Shown piece after piece: positions 1 through 6,114 of a stretch of 15,245 nucleotides of DNA. Both the position numbers and the translations under genes were made by a program. The DNA is from Candidatus Saccharimonadota bacterium (GTDB lineage: Bacteria > Patescibacteriota > Saccharimonadia > Saccharimonadales > UBA4665). The notes under the pieces were generated by a model. That model ran no database searches and was not told the DNA's origin. It worked only from the letters and a program-made list of their open reading frames with translations. The first letter of the stretch is position 1; every line of letters begins with the position of its first letter. The DNA lies in NCBI GenBank assembly GCA_029288515.1, contig JARIHB010000195.1, positions 1-15,245 on the forward strand, written 5' to 3'.

Positions 1-129
1 ACTTGCTGACTGCCGAATAGCTGACCTCGAATCGTGTGTTTTTGGTTTTTTGATTGTGGTTGACTATTCGGTGTTGGTTGTTTGTCTGCTTGCCAAATTG
101 TTAATGTTCGTTAGCTAACACTTACAGAA
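1..129. other. Intergenic stretch downstream of mraZ, no gene seen
   Basis: No convincing start codon lies on the minus strand between the mraZ stop and the window edge: there is no ATG, and the GTG and TTG candidates run into stops within a few codons. The usual next gene of the division cluster, rsmH (mraW), is therefore not visible and would have to begin beyond position 1. The stretch holds an 8-bp perfect inverted repeat, CCGAATAG (13-20) and CTATTCGG (64-71), separated by 43 bp, and a T-rich run around 38-51. The repeat could pair in a leader RNA, but the loop is long and I assign no function. Confidence 0.4.
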
Positions 130-495
130 TCAAGCACTGCCAGCCATAAGCCGCCAATACTTGCCTACACGCACAGCCACGACATCTTTATCGATGCCTG
201 CATAGTCCAACAGGTGCTGCTCGATAGTGATCCGACCTTGCTTTTGGTCGATCTCGCTCTCGCTCTTCCCCATCCGGAATTGGACGTTTAAATCGGCCGT
301 CTTTTCGTCAAGGATATTGCCCTTGAGCAACGGTTCGACGTCTTCGTCCCATACCGATTTTGGGTACAGGTGCAGATACTGCTGGAATCCGCGGGTAATA
401 ACTACCCCGCTGGCGAACTCTGCACGAAGCTCAGTTGGTGTGGTCAACCTTCGCTTGTCGTCGAGTTTCCTTTGGAAATAATCTACCGCGGCCAT
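130..495 (-). CDS. mraZ: MraZ, transcriptional regulator of the division/cell-wall cluster
   Basis: MraZ is an AbrB-like DNA-binding protein that forms a ring-shaped oligomer and represses the division and cell wall (dcw) operon that it heads. The 121-aa product shows both MraZ half-motifs. The first is LDDKRRLTTP at residues 11-20 (family form DDKGRLxIP, here with Arg for Gly). The second is EIDQKQGRITI at 81-91 (family form ELDxQGRIxIP). VVITRG (31-36) and DYAGIDKDVVAVRVG (97-111) also fit. It is somewhat shorter than the usual roughly 140-150 aa, ending soon after the second motif. The ATG at 493-495 has no clear Shine-Dalgarno sequence; the 5' leader is AT-rich. Four MraZ-type boxes sit 59-106 bp upstream, supporting autoregulation. 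The dcw genes expected downstream lie outside the window. Confidence 0.93.
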   Translation of the reverse strand: MAAVDYFQRKLDDKRRLTTPTELRAEFASGVVITRGFQQYLHLYPKSVWDEDVEPLLKGNILDEKTADLNVQFRMGKSESEIDQKQGRITIEQHLLDYAGIDKDVVAVRVGKYWRLMAGSA

Positions 496-553
496 TCGTC
501 GTATTAGTTAATTTGCTAGTGGTTTTTATTTTTATGGTCGAGGGCTTCTTGGT

Positions 554-607
554 TACCCACGATTACCCACTGCGCCTATACTACTACCCACAGCTACCCA
601 CGCACAA
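554..607 (-). promoter_or_regulatory. mraZ promoter with four MraZ boxes (GTGGGTA)
   Basis: Read on the minus strand, GTGGGTA occurs four times, as plus-strand TACCCAC at 554, 564, 585 and 595. The spacings are 10, 21 and 10 bp, so all copies lie on one helix face. Known MraZ operators are tandem TGGG-type boxes at about 10-bp intervals just upstream of mraZ. A candidate sigma-70 promoter is interleaved with them: -35 TTGTGC (602-607) and -10 TAGTAT (578-583) with an 18-bp spacer. Two boxes lie in the spacer and two just after the predicted start, a good position for repression. The boxes are seen directly; binding by the MraZ encoded here is inferred from the family. Confidence 0.85.
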
Positions 608-621
608 GTACTTTTTTATAG

Positions 622-648
622 AAAAGTGACCCACCTAGGGCCACTTTT
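622..648 (-). terminator. Candidate hairpin/terminator between the 740-1003 gene and the mraZ promoter
   Basis: AAAAGTG (622-628) pairs with CACTTTT (642-648), followed inward by one mismatch and CCC/GGG around a 5-nt loop. Transcripts of the upstream minus-strand gene would meet this stem with its own T run before the mraZ promoter. The stem is weak and T-rich on both sides, so it could act in either direction or not at all. It also contains a lone ACCCAC (629-634), a possible fifth and off-register MraZ box. Confidence 0.3.
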
Positions 649-708
649 CCACAGTTTTGCTTCCTATGTCCATTTATCCACAATATGTAGCGCCCTCACC
701 TATCCACA
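645..708 (+). promoter_or_regulatory. Cluster of three DnaA boxes
   Basis: Three same-direction 9-mers match the DnaA box. TTTTCCACA (645-653) and TTATCCACA (674-682, perfect) both fit TTWTNCACA; CTATCCACA (700-708) has one deviation. Centre spacings are 29 and 26 bp. No dnaA or dnaN gene is in view, so this is not shown to be an origin. It may be a DnaA-regulated control region next to the mraZ promoter, or a DnaA-titrating or origin-like element. The matches are seen directly; the function is inferred. Confidence 0.55.
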
Positions 709-716
709 GGCGCTAC
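687..716. repeat. Perfect 8-bp inverted repeat enclosing a DnaA box
   Basis: GTAGCGCC (687-694) and GGCGCTAC (709-716) are perfect complements with a 14-nt loop that includes the third DnaA box (700-708). No T run follows on either strand, so an ordinary intrinsic terminator is unlikely. It may be a protein-binding palindrome or a cruciform-forming site within the DnaA-box region. Confidence 0.5.
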
Positions 717-739
717 ACCGCCCCATTCATTCGTATATG

Positions 740-1003
740 TTAGTGACCCGACGTTGTAGGTATACGCGCAGCCATATTCACTAGCACCGGCATACGGGTT
801 GTTTCCTCGCGCATGTGTTCGCCCACCTGATTGAATTCCTCAGCGTAGGCCTGATGCATAACACCCAGCAAGCGGTTATCGGCCTTACAGAAACCGATAG
901 CAACCAGCACCAGCACGGCATACACTACATACTGACGCCGAAAGAAGTGCTCGATATGCAGATGGAATGGTTTTGATTCTTTTTGCTGCTTTTTATTTTT
1001 CAT
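740..1003 (-). CDS. Small single-pass membrane protein, function unknown
   Basis: The 87-aa product has a strongly basic N-terminus (residues 1-24, many Lys/Arg/His), then one hydrophobic segment at about 25-40 (YVVYAVLVLVAIGF), and a roughly 45-residue hydrophilic tail. By the positive-inside rule the N-terminus is cytoplasmic and the tail external. I do not recognise a family. Its size, topology and position next to mraZ recall short bitopic division proteins of the FtsL/FtsB kind, but there is no clear coiled coil, so that is only a thought. The ATG at 1001-1003 has no Shine-Dalgarno sequence. A strong promoter ends 14 bp before it, which supports this start and implies a leader of only a few nucleotides. 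Confidence 0.65.
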   Translation of the reverse strand: MKNKKQQKESKPFHLHIEHFFRRQYVVYAVLVLVAIGFCKADNRLLGVMHQAYAEEFNQVGEHMREETTRMPVLVNMAARIPTTSGH

Positions 1004-1017
1004 GGTTTTGCTATATT

Positions 1018-1046
1018 ATATTAGCAAAACATTAGCAGTTTGTCAA
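1018..1046 (-). promoter_or_regulatory. Sigma-70-type promoter of the 740-1003 gene
   Basis: On the minus strand, a perfect -35 TTGACA (1041-1046) is followed by a 17-bp spacer and -10 TAATAT (1018-1023). A TATAAT also overlaps at 1015-1020, with a 20-bp spacer. The predicted start lies about 8 bp before the ATG, so the mRNA would be nearly leaderless. Confidence 0.65.
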
Positions 1047-1062
1047 ATATATGATAATAAAT

Positions 1063-1851
1063 CTACTGCACTTCAGATGGCGCAAGCGAGGCTGCTATTT
1101 CAGCCCACGCTTTTCTGGCCGCAACACTCTCGCTCAGCTCTTTCCTCTGCCAAGCCACCGCCGGTGTAGCTACCTCACCCGTGTCCGGATCAGCGTATCG
1201 CTCGGCAATGACCTCGCCCTTCTTGATAATAGACAGCAGCCCCGCCAGTACTGTAGCTGTAGTATCCACTGTCAAAGTAACCAAACCACCCTGACGCTCC
1301 CAGTTAGACGTACCGACATCGGACGATGGCGGCTGTGACTCATTATGAATACCACCAGACAAAGCCACAAACTGACTGCGCATGTCTCTCGACATCTTTG
1401 TAAACCAAGCGTGGCGCCGCTCTCTGTCCATACCTTCAGTGGGGGACACAGGCAGATTCACTCCATCATGAATACGAGGCACCAGCTCACCGCCAGGCAG
1501 GTGGCCGCTCATAAAGTCCTCTTCCCGGCGCTCGCCGAATAGCCCCATACCTTCAAGCGCGGCCGTAAAGAGTATGTTTGTCGTATCCTGATCTCCTGGT
1601 CTGATATGCAGTTGCATGCTTCCGCTGCCATCATAGAAAGCGTCAACTGTGTACTCATTGGCAACACCTGTCTCGCCTACCTCAGTACGCGCTATGTCAG
1701 ACACCGTAGCAGCCTCGCCCGCCGGGCCGCCGTCAGTCGGCAGAAACATAGTCTCTCCCAGGCTTCCACCGCGGTTTGCTCCGGACGAAACACCTCCATT
1801 TTCTGGATATAAATAGGTTTCGCCAGACCGTTCACCCATATCAAAATGCAT
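1063..1851 (-). CDS. Hypothetical soluble protein, 262 aa
   Basis: I do not recognise this protein. The N-terminal third is Gly/Ser/Glu-rich and low in hydrophobic residues (residues 1-60). A possible beta-rich stretch follows (EYTVDAFYDGSGSMQLHIRPGD, about 66-87), then a mostly helical acidic/basic C-terminal half (about 125-262). There is no signal peptide and no evident membrane segment. The ATG at 1849-1851 is preceded by a good Shine-Dalgarno sequence, GGGAGG (1861-1866), nine or ten nucleotides upstream, which fixes the start. It is divergent from radC across a 155-bp spacer. A -10-like TATAGT with TTAACT 16 bp upstream can be found on the minus strand in that spacer. Codon content looks ordinary for the window. 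Confidence 0.7.
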   Translation of the reverse strand: MHFDMGERSGETYLYPENGGVSSGANRGGSLGETMFLPTDGGPAGEAATVSDIARTEVGETGVANEYTVDAFYDGSGSMQLHIRPGDQDTTNILFTAALEGMGLFGERREEDFMSGHLPGGELVPRIHDGVNLPVSPTEGMDRERRHAWFTKMSRDMRSQFVALSGGIHNESQPPSSDVGTSNWERQGGLVTLTVDTTATVLAGLLSIIKKGEVIAERYADPDTGEVATPAVAWQRKELSESVAARKAWAEIAASLAPSEVQ

Positions 1852-2006
1852 GCTTGTCGTCCTCCCGTTTGCTTATTATCAGCTTAATACTCACAATCGT
1901 GCCTATTGTACCACTTTTGTACACCGTTACTATATCTTGGGTTAGTAAAAAGTTAATAATTATTTCATGATTTACGAAGGAACCTTTGCTACGCTAGCCG
2001 CGCTAT
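1852..2006. promoter_or_regulatory. Divergent promoter region of the 262-aa protein gene and radC
   Basis: For radC (plus strand), TTGTAC (1906-1911) and TACTAT (1928-1933) are separated by 16 bp, giving a leader of roughly 65 nt with no clear Shine-Dalgarno sequence next to the ATG; an AAGGA near 1976-1981 is too far away. For the minus-strand gene there is a strong Shine-Dalgarno (1861-1866) and a weak promoter. TGTAC (1907-1911) and GTACA (1919-1923) form a short inverted repeat over the radC promoter, which may be an operator. Confidence 0.4.
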
Positions 2007-2678
2007 ATGACTAAACAGTTTAGGATCCACCAGTTACCGCTCTCTGATCGGCCGCGTGAAAAATTACTGCATAAAGGGGTTGCCGCCCTGTCCGATTTCG
2101 AGCTGCTGGAAGTATTCATTGGCAATGGGTCCGGGGCAGCCGATGTGGGATATATCGCCCGCCGGATACAAAAGCTACTTGAAAAAGGTGGCATCGAGGC
2201 GGTCTCGCTCGAAAACCTCGTCGCCGTCAAAGGCGTCAGTGTGGCTACGGCCGGCAAAATTATGGCGGCCTTTGAACTAGCCCGCCGACACTGGGTACGC
2301 GACAATACCCCGCTCCGCACCCAGCAAGACATACTCGGCCGGCTGGGTGATATCCGCAACAAGCAGCAAGAGTACTTTGTTGCCCTCAGTCTCGACGGCG
2401 GCCAACGGCTGATTGCTATGCGCACCATATCCATTGGCACGCTTGATGCCGTCATTGCCCACCCGCGCGAAGTATATGCCGACGCTATCGCTGACCGTGC
2501 CGCGAGCGTTGTTGTTGCTCACAACCACCCGTCAGGCGACACCACTCCCAGCCAGCAGGATATCACCCTCACCCAGCAGCTGGCTGCCGCTGGCCAACTG
2601 CTGGGCATCGCGCTTCGCGACCATCTTATCGTTAGCCGCACTGGTCATTTCAGCTGCCAACAGCACCATCTGCTCTAG
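2007..2678 (+). CDS. radC: RadC-family JAB/MPN metalloprotease-fold protein
   Basis: This is a RadC (UPF0758) protein. The family was linked historically to DNA repair, but its biochemical role is unsettled. The 223-aa product is full length. It has the N-terminal RadC segment (DRPREKLLHKGVAALSDFELL, about 14-34), a helix-hairpin-helix region (about 66-92, with AVKGVSVATAGKI), then the JAB/JAMM domain (about 100-222). The zinc-site signature is intact: Glu122 upstream, and H172-x-H174-P-S-G-D with S182-x-x-D185. The start is fixed by an in-frame TAG 9 bp upstream of the ATG. The gene stands alone between a divergent hypothetical gene and another plus-strand gene with its own promoter. Free-standing radC genes occur both as housekeeping genes and on mobile elements; no mobile genes are seen here. 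Confidence 0.95.
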   Translation: MTKQFRIHQLPLSDRPREKLLHKGVAALSDFELLEVFIGNGSGAADVGYIARRIQKLLEKGGIEAVSLENLVAVKGVSVATAGKIMAAFELARRHWVRDNTPLRTQQDILGRLGDIRNKQQEYFVALSLDGGQRLIAMRTISIGTLDAVIAHPREVYADAIADRAASVVVAHNHPSGDTTPSQQDITLTQQLAAAGQLLGIALRDHLIVSRTGHFSCQQHHLL

Positions 2679-2721
2679 TTTGTTGTTTATTATACCTTGT
2701 CTACCCCTGTTATGATTTCCG

Positions 2722-2789
2722 TTGCGCACGAGGTAACCTGTGCTATTATTCCGGCCACCAGAAACAGATGCAGCATAGGAGAGGAGGGG
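2722..2789 (+). promoter_or_regulatory. Promoter and strong Shine-Dalgarno of the 2794-3768 gene
   Basis: A -35 TTGCGC (2722-2727), a 16-bp spacer and an extended -10 TGC-TATTAT (2741-2749) lie upstream. AGGAGG (2782-2787) is 6 nt before the ATG at 2794, which settles the start over the internal Met8. Confidence 0.55.
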
Positions 2790-2793
2790 CAAC

Positions 2794-3768
2794 ATGACAA
2801 AGGGGTACATCGAAATGCGTAAAACGTCGGCACGCGGCACCGACAGCGTGGCTGCAGACATGATGCGCCACCTGCACACCCGCCAACACCTCGGCAAGGC
2901 AGCCGTCATCACCGACCAACCCCTGGCGATACTAGCAGCGGCACGCAAGCAATGGCTCAAGCTGTCGCGTGCAATCCAAAAGCAACGCGCCCAAACGCTC
3001 AACGCCGATAAAATCCTCAAATACACCCACACCATCACCCATATGCAGCACCTGCGGTTCACTGCCAAAGGGCCGCTTGAAGCGCCGGGCGCCGACATCT
3101 ACTTCCTTACGCCGGACAACCTGACAGTTATGCCCATACAATGCTGGACAGTGTATGCGCTCGACGAACCGTCAGCCGACGAAGCTATTGATATGCTCAA
3201 CCAGCTGCCGGCCGAAGCACTTGTCGTTGACTACCGGCACGGCCTGGCCTGGCAACGGCAGCTGGGGTTACAATCAAAAGAGGCGCTCGAAGACCAAATC
3301 CATACTGCTTGGCGCCAGGTCCTTCAATTTTTAGCTACCTGCAACATCGATATAGCCGCCATAGACAACGGCGATATACGCGACGTCGAAGCCATGGACG
3401 ATGCGCTGGACACCCTTTTGGGCACCAGCCATAAATTTTTGCAGGTAGCCAACGAGTTCCAACGGTCGCTAGAGCTAGCCCGCCCCATACGCGTGGGCAA
3501 ACCCCTGCGTACCAAGTACGACACGCTCATGCTGCTCGCCCACCGGGTACAGGCTTTATCTCCAGGGGTCTTTACCCAGCATTTCCTGGAGTCGTATAAC
3601 GAAGACGATACCTTCTTCCTGTACGATATTCTCCGGGCCGTGCGCGGCGGCAGCACCGAGCAATTGGCGGTTGTCTATGCCCGCCACATGGCCGCGGGCC
3701 GGACGCACCTGGCACGGGCCCTGCTTACGCAGAGCCAGATGCCGGGTGCCGCCACCAATCGGTTATAG
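2794..3768 (+). CDS. Hypothetical helical protein, 324 aa
   Basis: I do not recognise this protein. It is predicted to be soluble and largely alpha-helical, with no signal peptide or membrane segment. Visible blocks are a basic N-terminal helix region (residues about 1-75, with KQWLKLSRAIQKQRAQ), a possible alpha/beta core (about 95-160, with GADIYFLTPDNLTVMPIQCWTVYAL and EALVVDYRHG), and helical repeats toward the C-terminus (about 165-320). No catalytic motif stands out. A strong Shine-Dalgarno and extended -10 promoter indicate efficient, independent expression. The 3' end overlaps the convergent minus-strand gene at 3725-4105 by 44 bp. Given the lineage, it is probably a protein conserved only among close relatives. 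Confidence 0.8.
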   Translation: MTKGYIEMRKTSARGTDSVAADMMRHLHTRQHLGKAAVITDQPLAILAAARKQWLKLSRAIQKQRAQTLNADKILKYTHTITHMQHLRFTAKGPLEAPGADIYFLTPDNLTVMPIQCWTVYALDEPSADEAIDMLNQLPAEALVVDYRHGLAWQRQLGLQSKEALEDQIHTAWRQVLQFLATCNIDIAAIDNGDIRDVEAMDDALDTLLGTSHKFLQVANEFQRSLELARPIRVGKPLRTKYDTLMLLAHRVQALSPGVFTQHFLESYNEDDTFFLYDILRAVRGGSTEQLAVVYARHMAAGRTHLARALLTQSQMPGAATNRL

Positions 3769-4105
3769 CCTGGGCAACGTCCTCGTTACACGTCACCCGG
3801 ATACGGTCATAATTCAACGCACCCGGTTTCACTTCAATTGTCAGTATGCCGGGCTGTTTTAGCCGTACGTACCAAAATTCCCGTTCATTGCCTTTCCAAA
3901 AGGTGCCGGCTGCAAATGCCATCGGCCACGCGGTGCCCAGCATACGCAATTGCCCGCTAAAGTCTTGCAGTACCGGTACATCAGGCTCGTAACGTATTTC
4001 GGCTATCGCAAAACGTGGTATCTGCAGCCGCCGTTTCAGCGCCCATAGCCGTTCCATACCTTCCAGCATAAGCGTCACCTGACTTTCCTGGGTAACGAAT
4101 CTCAT
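3725..4105 (-). CDS. Bacterial PH-like domain protein
   Basis: The 126-aa product resembles small bacterial pleckstrin-homology-like proteins. Their conserved core runs 'L-x-x-x-G-T ... A-G-T-F ... F-W-x-V-R ... hhIEhK ... YDRIhV', seen here as LRMLGT, AAGTFWKGNEREFWYVRL, LTIEVKPGALNYDRIRVTC (residues about 53-105), followed by a helix (EDVAQAITDWW). Such proteins are usually small cytoplasmic or membrane-associated folds without a known enzymatic role. The ATG overlaps the stop of the upstream gene (4102-4572) in an ATGA, indicating translational coupling. The two products are probably made together, though a joint function is not evident. Its 3' end overlaps the convergent gene 2794-3768 by 44 bp. 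The family call is from memory of the motif pattern. Confidence 0.75.
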   Translation of the reverse strand: MRFVTQESQVTLMLEGMERLWALKRRLQIPRFAIAEIRYEPDVPVLQDFSGQLRMLGTAWPMAFAAGTFWKGNEREFWYVRLKQPGILTIEVKPGALNYDRIRVTCNEDVAQAITDWWRHPASGSA

Positions 4106-4572
4106 ACCGTACCCGTCAACGCTTCCTCCGGCGCATTCACTGCAATCGCCAGCTGGCGGGCCAACGACGACGCGTCGTCATACGTTATGAGCGTTACTAA
4201 TCCAGCGCTTACCAGTCCCTGATTAAAAATTGCCAGCTTGCCGCCGGACCGCATGGCCAGCACCACCGGTTTGCTCTTGGCAACCATATATCCCATTTCA
4301 AATTCCACGCCCACCGATGGATGGTCTTCTACCAGCGCCAGCAGCAGGTCAGCATTATCCAGCGTGCTCATATCCTTGCCTACGCCCCACTCTGGCAATC
4401 CGCCAGGCATATGCCACTTGCTATCTTCCATGTCGCAGTACACCTTTACCCTAGCCTCGCTGCGCAAGCTATGCAAAATCTGTTCTATTTTTTGCCGGAA
4501 GTCTGGCAGCACCTTGCCGCTATCCGCATCAATCACGTGCGAGAATGACGTTGATAAAAATACGTTTTTCAT
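4102..4572 (-). CDS. Nucleoside 2-deoxyribosyltransferase-like protein
   Basis: The 156-aa product has the features of the nucleoside 2-deoxyribosyltransferase (NDT)-like superfamily, whose members cleave or transfer N-glycosidic bonds of nucleosides or nucleotides. It opens with a beta strand and Ser-containing turn (KNVFLSTSFS). Later come a central NADLLLALVEDHPSVGVEFEMGY with the catalytic-type Glu after an S-x-G turn, and a final strand KPVVLAM. A GTG 48 bp further upstream (4618-4620) would add 16 residues. I prefer the ATG at 4570-4572 because the family fold starts directly at KNVFLS; neither start has a well-placed Shine-Dalgarno. It is coupled by ATGA to the PH-like gene. Substrate and actual enzyme activity are not determinable here; it could be a nucleotide-signal sensor or a salvage enzyme. 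Confidence 0.75.
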   Translation of the reverse strand: MKNVFLSTSFSHVIDADSGKVLPDFRQKIEQILHSLRSEARVKVYCDMEDSKWHMPGGLPEWGVGKDMSTLDNADLLLALVEDHPSVGVEFEMGYMVAKSKPVVLAMRSGGKLAIFNQGLVSAGLVTLITYDDASSLARQLAIAVNAPEEALTGTV

Positions 4573-4649
4573 ACCTTCAGCGTAGCCCAAACTCCTTGGC
4601 AGCGAAGTAACAAAACTCACACTCTATATTTGCATTAAACACAATCATA

Positions 4650-4678
4650 TTGACTGTTTAACATTTTTAATGTATAAC
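4650..4678 (+). promoter_or_regulatory. Near-consensus promoter abutting the 4689 ATG
   Basis: -35 TTGACT (4650-4655), a 17-bp spacer and -10 TATAAC (4673-4678). The ATG is only 10 bp after the -10, so the predicted transcript start is about 3-4 nt before the start codon. There is no Shine-Dalgarno sequence, which suggests a leaderless or near-leaderless mRNA. Confidence 0.7.
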
Positions 4679-4688
4679 TATAAGCACT

Positions 4689-5138
4689 ATGCGCTACCAG
4701 GGTCGCCACGAGATAAACACTGCACAAACACCCGAAACCGAACGAGTACAAGCGTCCTCCGGCGCCCATCGTTCCGAAACCGCCTACTCACGCTTCAAAC
4801 GCGAAAGGCTACCTCGAGCCCTCATGGCAGTACAGGTTGGCGCCGTAGCGCTCAAAATGTCTCTTGGCTTACACAGCGCTCCTATCGAACTGCCGCCAGT
4901 CAAAGATGTACATGCCCTACCCGCTGCTGTTGTCGGATCAAGCGCCACTCCGCCCGTTTTTGTACCTACCGAACGCCCTCACTACGAACCGCGGCATGCC
5001 GCCTCTGAGTCAATCCCTTCGTACTCCGAAGTAGCACCTCTCGGTGGCCCAGCCCCAATGGAAGCATCCGGCCCTACCCTGCCGAGCCTGCCTGAACAGG
5101 CACGCATCGTAAGAGAACACCCTTTCATAAAAGTTTAA
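4689..5138 (+). CDS. Small protein with GRH N-terminal signature and Pro-rich tail
   Basis: The 149-aa product is not a family I recognise. It starts MRYQGRHE, has HRSETAY at about 28-34, a basic patch (SRFKRERLPR) and one moderately hydrophobic helix (about 42-61, ALMAVQVGAVALKMSLGL). A long Pro/Ala/Glu-rich, probably disordered C-terminal half (about 65-149) follows. The next gene downstream (5215-5514) starts MSYTGRHRRETAY, so the two share an N-terminal signature and are probably diverged paralogues. The start is supported by the promoter directly upstream and by the conserved signature at the very N-terminus. It may be a single-pass membrane or membrane-associated protein. An overlapping reading frame from 4670 has nothing to recommend it. 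Confidence 0.7.
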   Translation: MRYQGRHEINTAQTPETERVQASSGAHRSETAYSRFKRERLPRALMAVQVGAVALKMSLGLHSAPIELPPVKDVHALPAAVVGSSATPPVFVPTERPHYEPRHAASESIPSYSEVAPLGGPAPMEASGPTLPSLPEQARIVREHPFIKV

Positions 5139-5179
5139 AAACAGCAAAGTTTATTACCGATCTCCCACAAGCAATATTA

Positions 5180-5208
5180 TTGACATAAACAAACAATAAG
5201 TATATAAA
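5180..5208 (+). promoter_or_regulatory. Consensus promoter giving a leaderless 5215 mRNA
   Basis: A perfect -35 TTGACA (5180-5185), a 17-bp spacer and -10 TATAAA (5203-5208). The ATG begins 7 bp after the -10, exactly where transcription would be expected to start, and there is no Shine-Dalgarno sequence. Confidence 0.8.
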
Positions 5209-5214
5209 TATACT

Positions 5215-5514
5215 ATGTCTTACACCGGTCGGCACCGCCGAGAAACAGCCTACAGGGCAGAAAACCTAGTCGCATCGGCATCTATCGTTCTGGGTTCTTT
5301 TGCAGTGGCTCATGAAATACATTTGGAACCTGGCCAGGCCACCCTGCTTATGACAGGCGCAATGCTGGCAAAAATTACCTACGGAGCATACAACGACATA
5401 GAGTCCCACCGGCAATTACAGGCGGTTGCAGACGAATACCGTGCCGCCGCTCCGCAGCTGGAAGCACCACCAGCTCCAGAAGCGGCCCCTGTCGTCGATT
5501 CACCCCAGGCGTAA
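5215..5514 (+). CDS. Small membrane protein with GRH N-terminal signature
   Basis: The 99-aa product begins MSYTGRHRRETAY, matching the neighbour at 4689-5138 (MRYQGRH, then HRSETAY after an insertion of about 20 residues). Two hydrophobic segments follow, at about 18-36 (LVASASIVLGSFAVAHEI) and 42-60 (QATLLMTGAMLAKITYGAY). The tail (about 62-99) is acidic and rich in Ala and Pro. A two-pass membrane protein with both ends cytoplasmic is plausible. Its family is unknown to me. It has its own consensus promoter, with transcription predicted to begin at the ATG. The last 15 bp overlap the convergent gene at 5500-6108. Confidence 0.72.
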   Translation: MSYTGRHRRETAYRAENLVASASIVLGSFAVAHEIHLEPGQATLLMTGAMLAKITYGAYNDIESHRQLQAVADEYRAAAPQLEAPPAPEAAPVVDSPQA

Positions 5515-6108
5515 ATTATTGGACCGCGTGCCGGTACCGCGCCGAAGTCCTCGCCGCCTGGACAGTGAAATAGCCAGTACAAACGAACCATCAATAGCCA
5601 TGATATACAGCGGAAATACTACGCTGCGCCACTCATACGGCCCTGCCGCCAGAATACACCCTCCCGCTATTGCACCCATCAGGTAGAATCGAGCCGGCTC
5701 AGTATGCGGCAAGCGTACCGTTTTAACCAACGACGGCATGCACGCTATGCAATCGGCGATAATTGACGCCACCAATCCTACAACCGATTCGCCGCTTACA
5801 GCCCACAGTGTTATGCCACCGGCGCATAAGCACAGACATACTACGTCCAGTATATTGCGGCCGCCTATACCATGCCGCCATGACAGCACCCACAGGATGG
5901 CGCACTCCACAAACGACGCCAGAGCCAGCCATAACCCCGAGCGGTCACCGCCCGCCAGTAATGAGGCGAATGATAAACCGGTAATAACCGTCAGTAGCAG
6001 CCTTGTCATACGCTGCGGAAGCGCCGAACCGCGCACTACATCTTGTACGTACGTTGCGGCCGCTATCAAGGGCAATACCGCACCTATTAACAGCAGTACT
6101 GTATGCAC
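5500..6108 (-). CDS. Multi-pass membrane protein (PQ-loop/SWEET-like family resemblance)
   Basis: The product of about 202 aa is very hydrophobic, with six or seven predicted membrane helices and a basic C-terminus (SRRRGLRRG). The pattern VLLLIGAVLPLIAAATYVQDVVRG near the start recalls a widespread bacterial membrane family whose first helix ends in 'IGYIPYLRDILRG' and which resembles PQ-loop/SemiSWEET-type proteins; this is from memory and moderate. The start is GTG at 6106-6108, not the TTG at 6177. An AAGGA Shine-Dalgarno (6115-6119) is 6 nt before the GTG, and a promoter (-10 TATACT, 6137-6142) lies inside the longer frame. The gene is divergent from the TrmB-family regulator, so regulation by it is likely. 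The 3' end overlaps the 5215-5514 gene by 15 bp. Confidence 0.8.
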   Translation of the reverse strand: MHTVLLLIGAVLPLIAAATYVQDVVRGSALPQRMTRLLLTVITGLSFASLLAGGDRSGLWLALASFVECAILWVLSWRHGIGGRNILDVVCLCLCAGGITLWAVSGESVVGLVASIIADCIACMPSLVKTVRLPHTEPARFYLMGAIAGGCILAAGPYEWRSVVFPLYIMAIDGSFVLAISLSRRRGLRRGTGTRSNNLRLG

Positions 6109-6114
6109 GTCATA

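Noticed and set aside
554..601. Four short evenly spaced repeats looking like a tiny CRISPR or tandem array
   Set aside because: Units are only 7-10 bp, spacing is one or two helical turns, and they sit at the mraZ promoter; they are MraZ boxes.
645..716. Definite replication origin
   Set aside because: Only three boxes, no dnaA/dnaN in view and no clear AT-rich unwinding element; kept only as a DnaA-box cluster.
4573..4620. GTG-initiated 16-residue extension of the deoxyribosyltransferase-like protein
   Set aside because: The fold begins at the ATG at 4572 and the extension has no family likeness or Shine-Dalgarno support.
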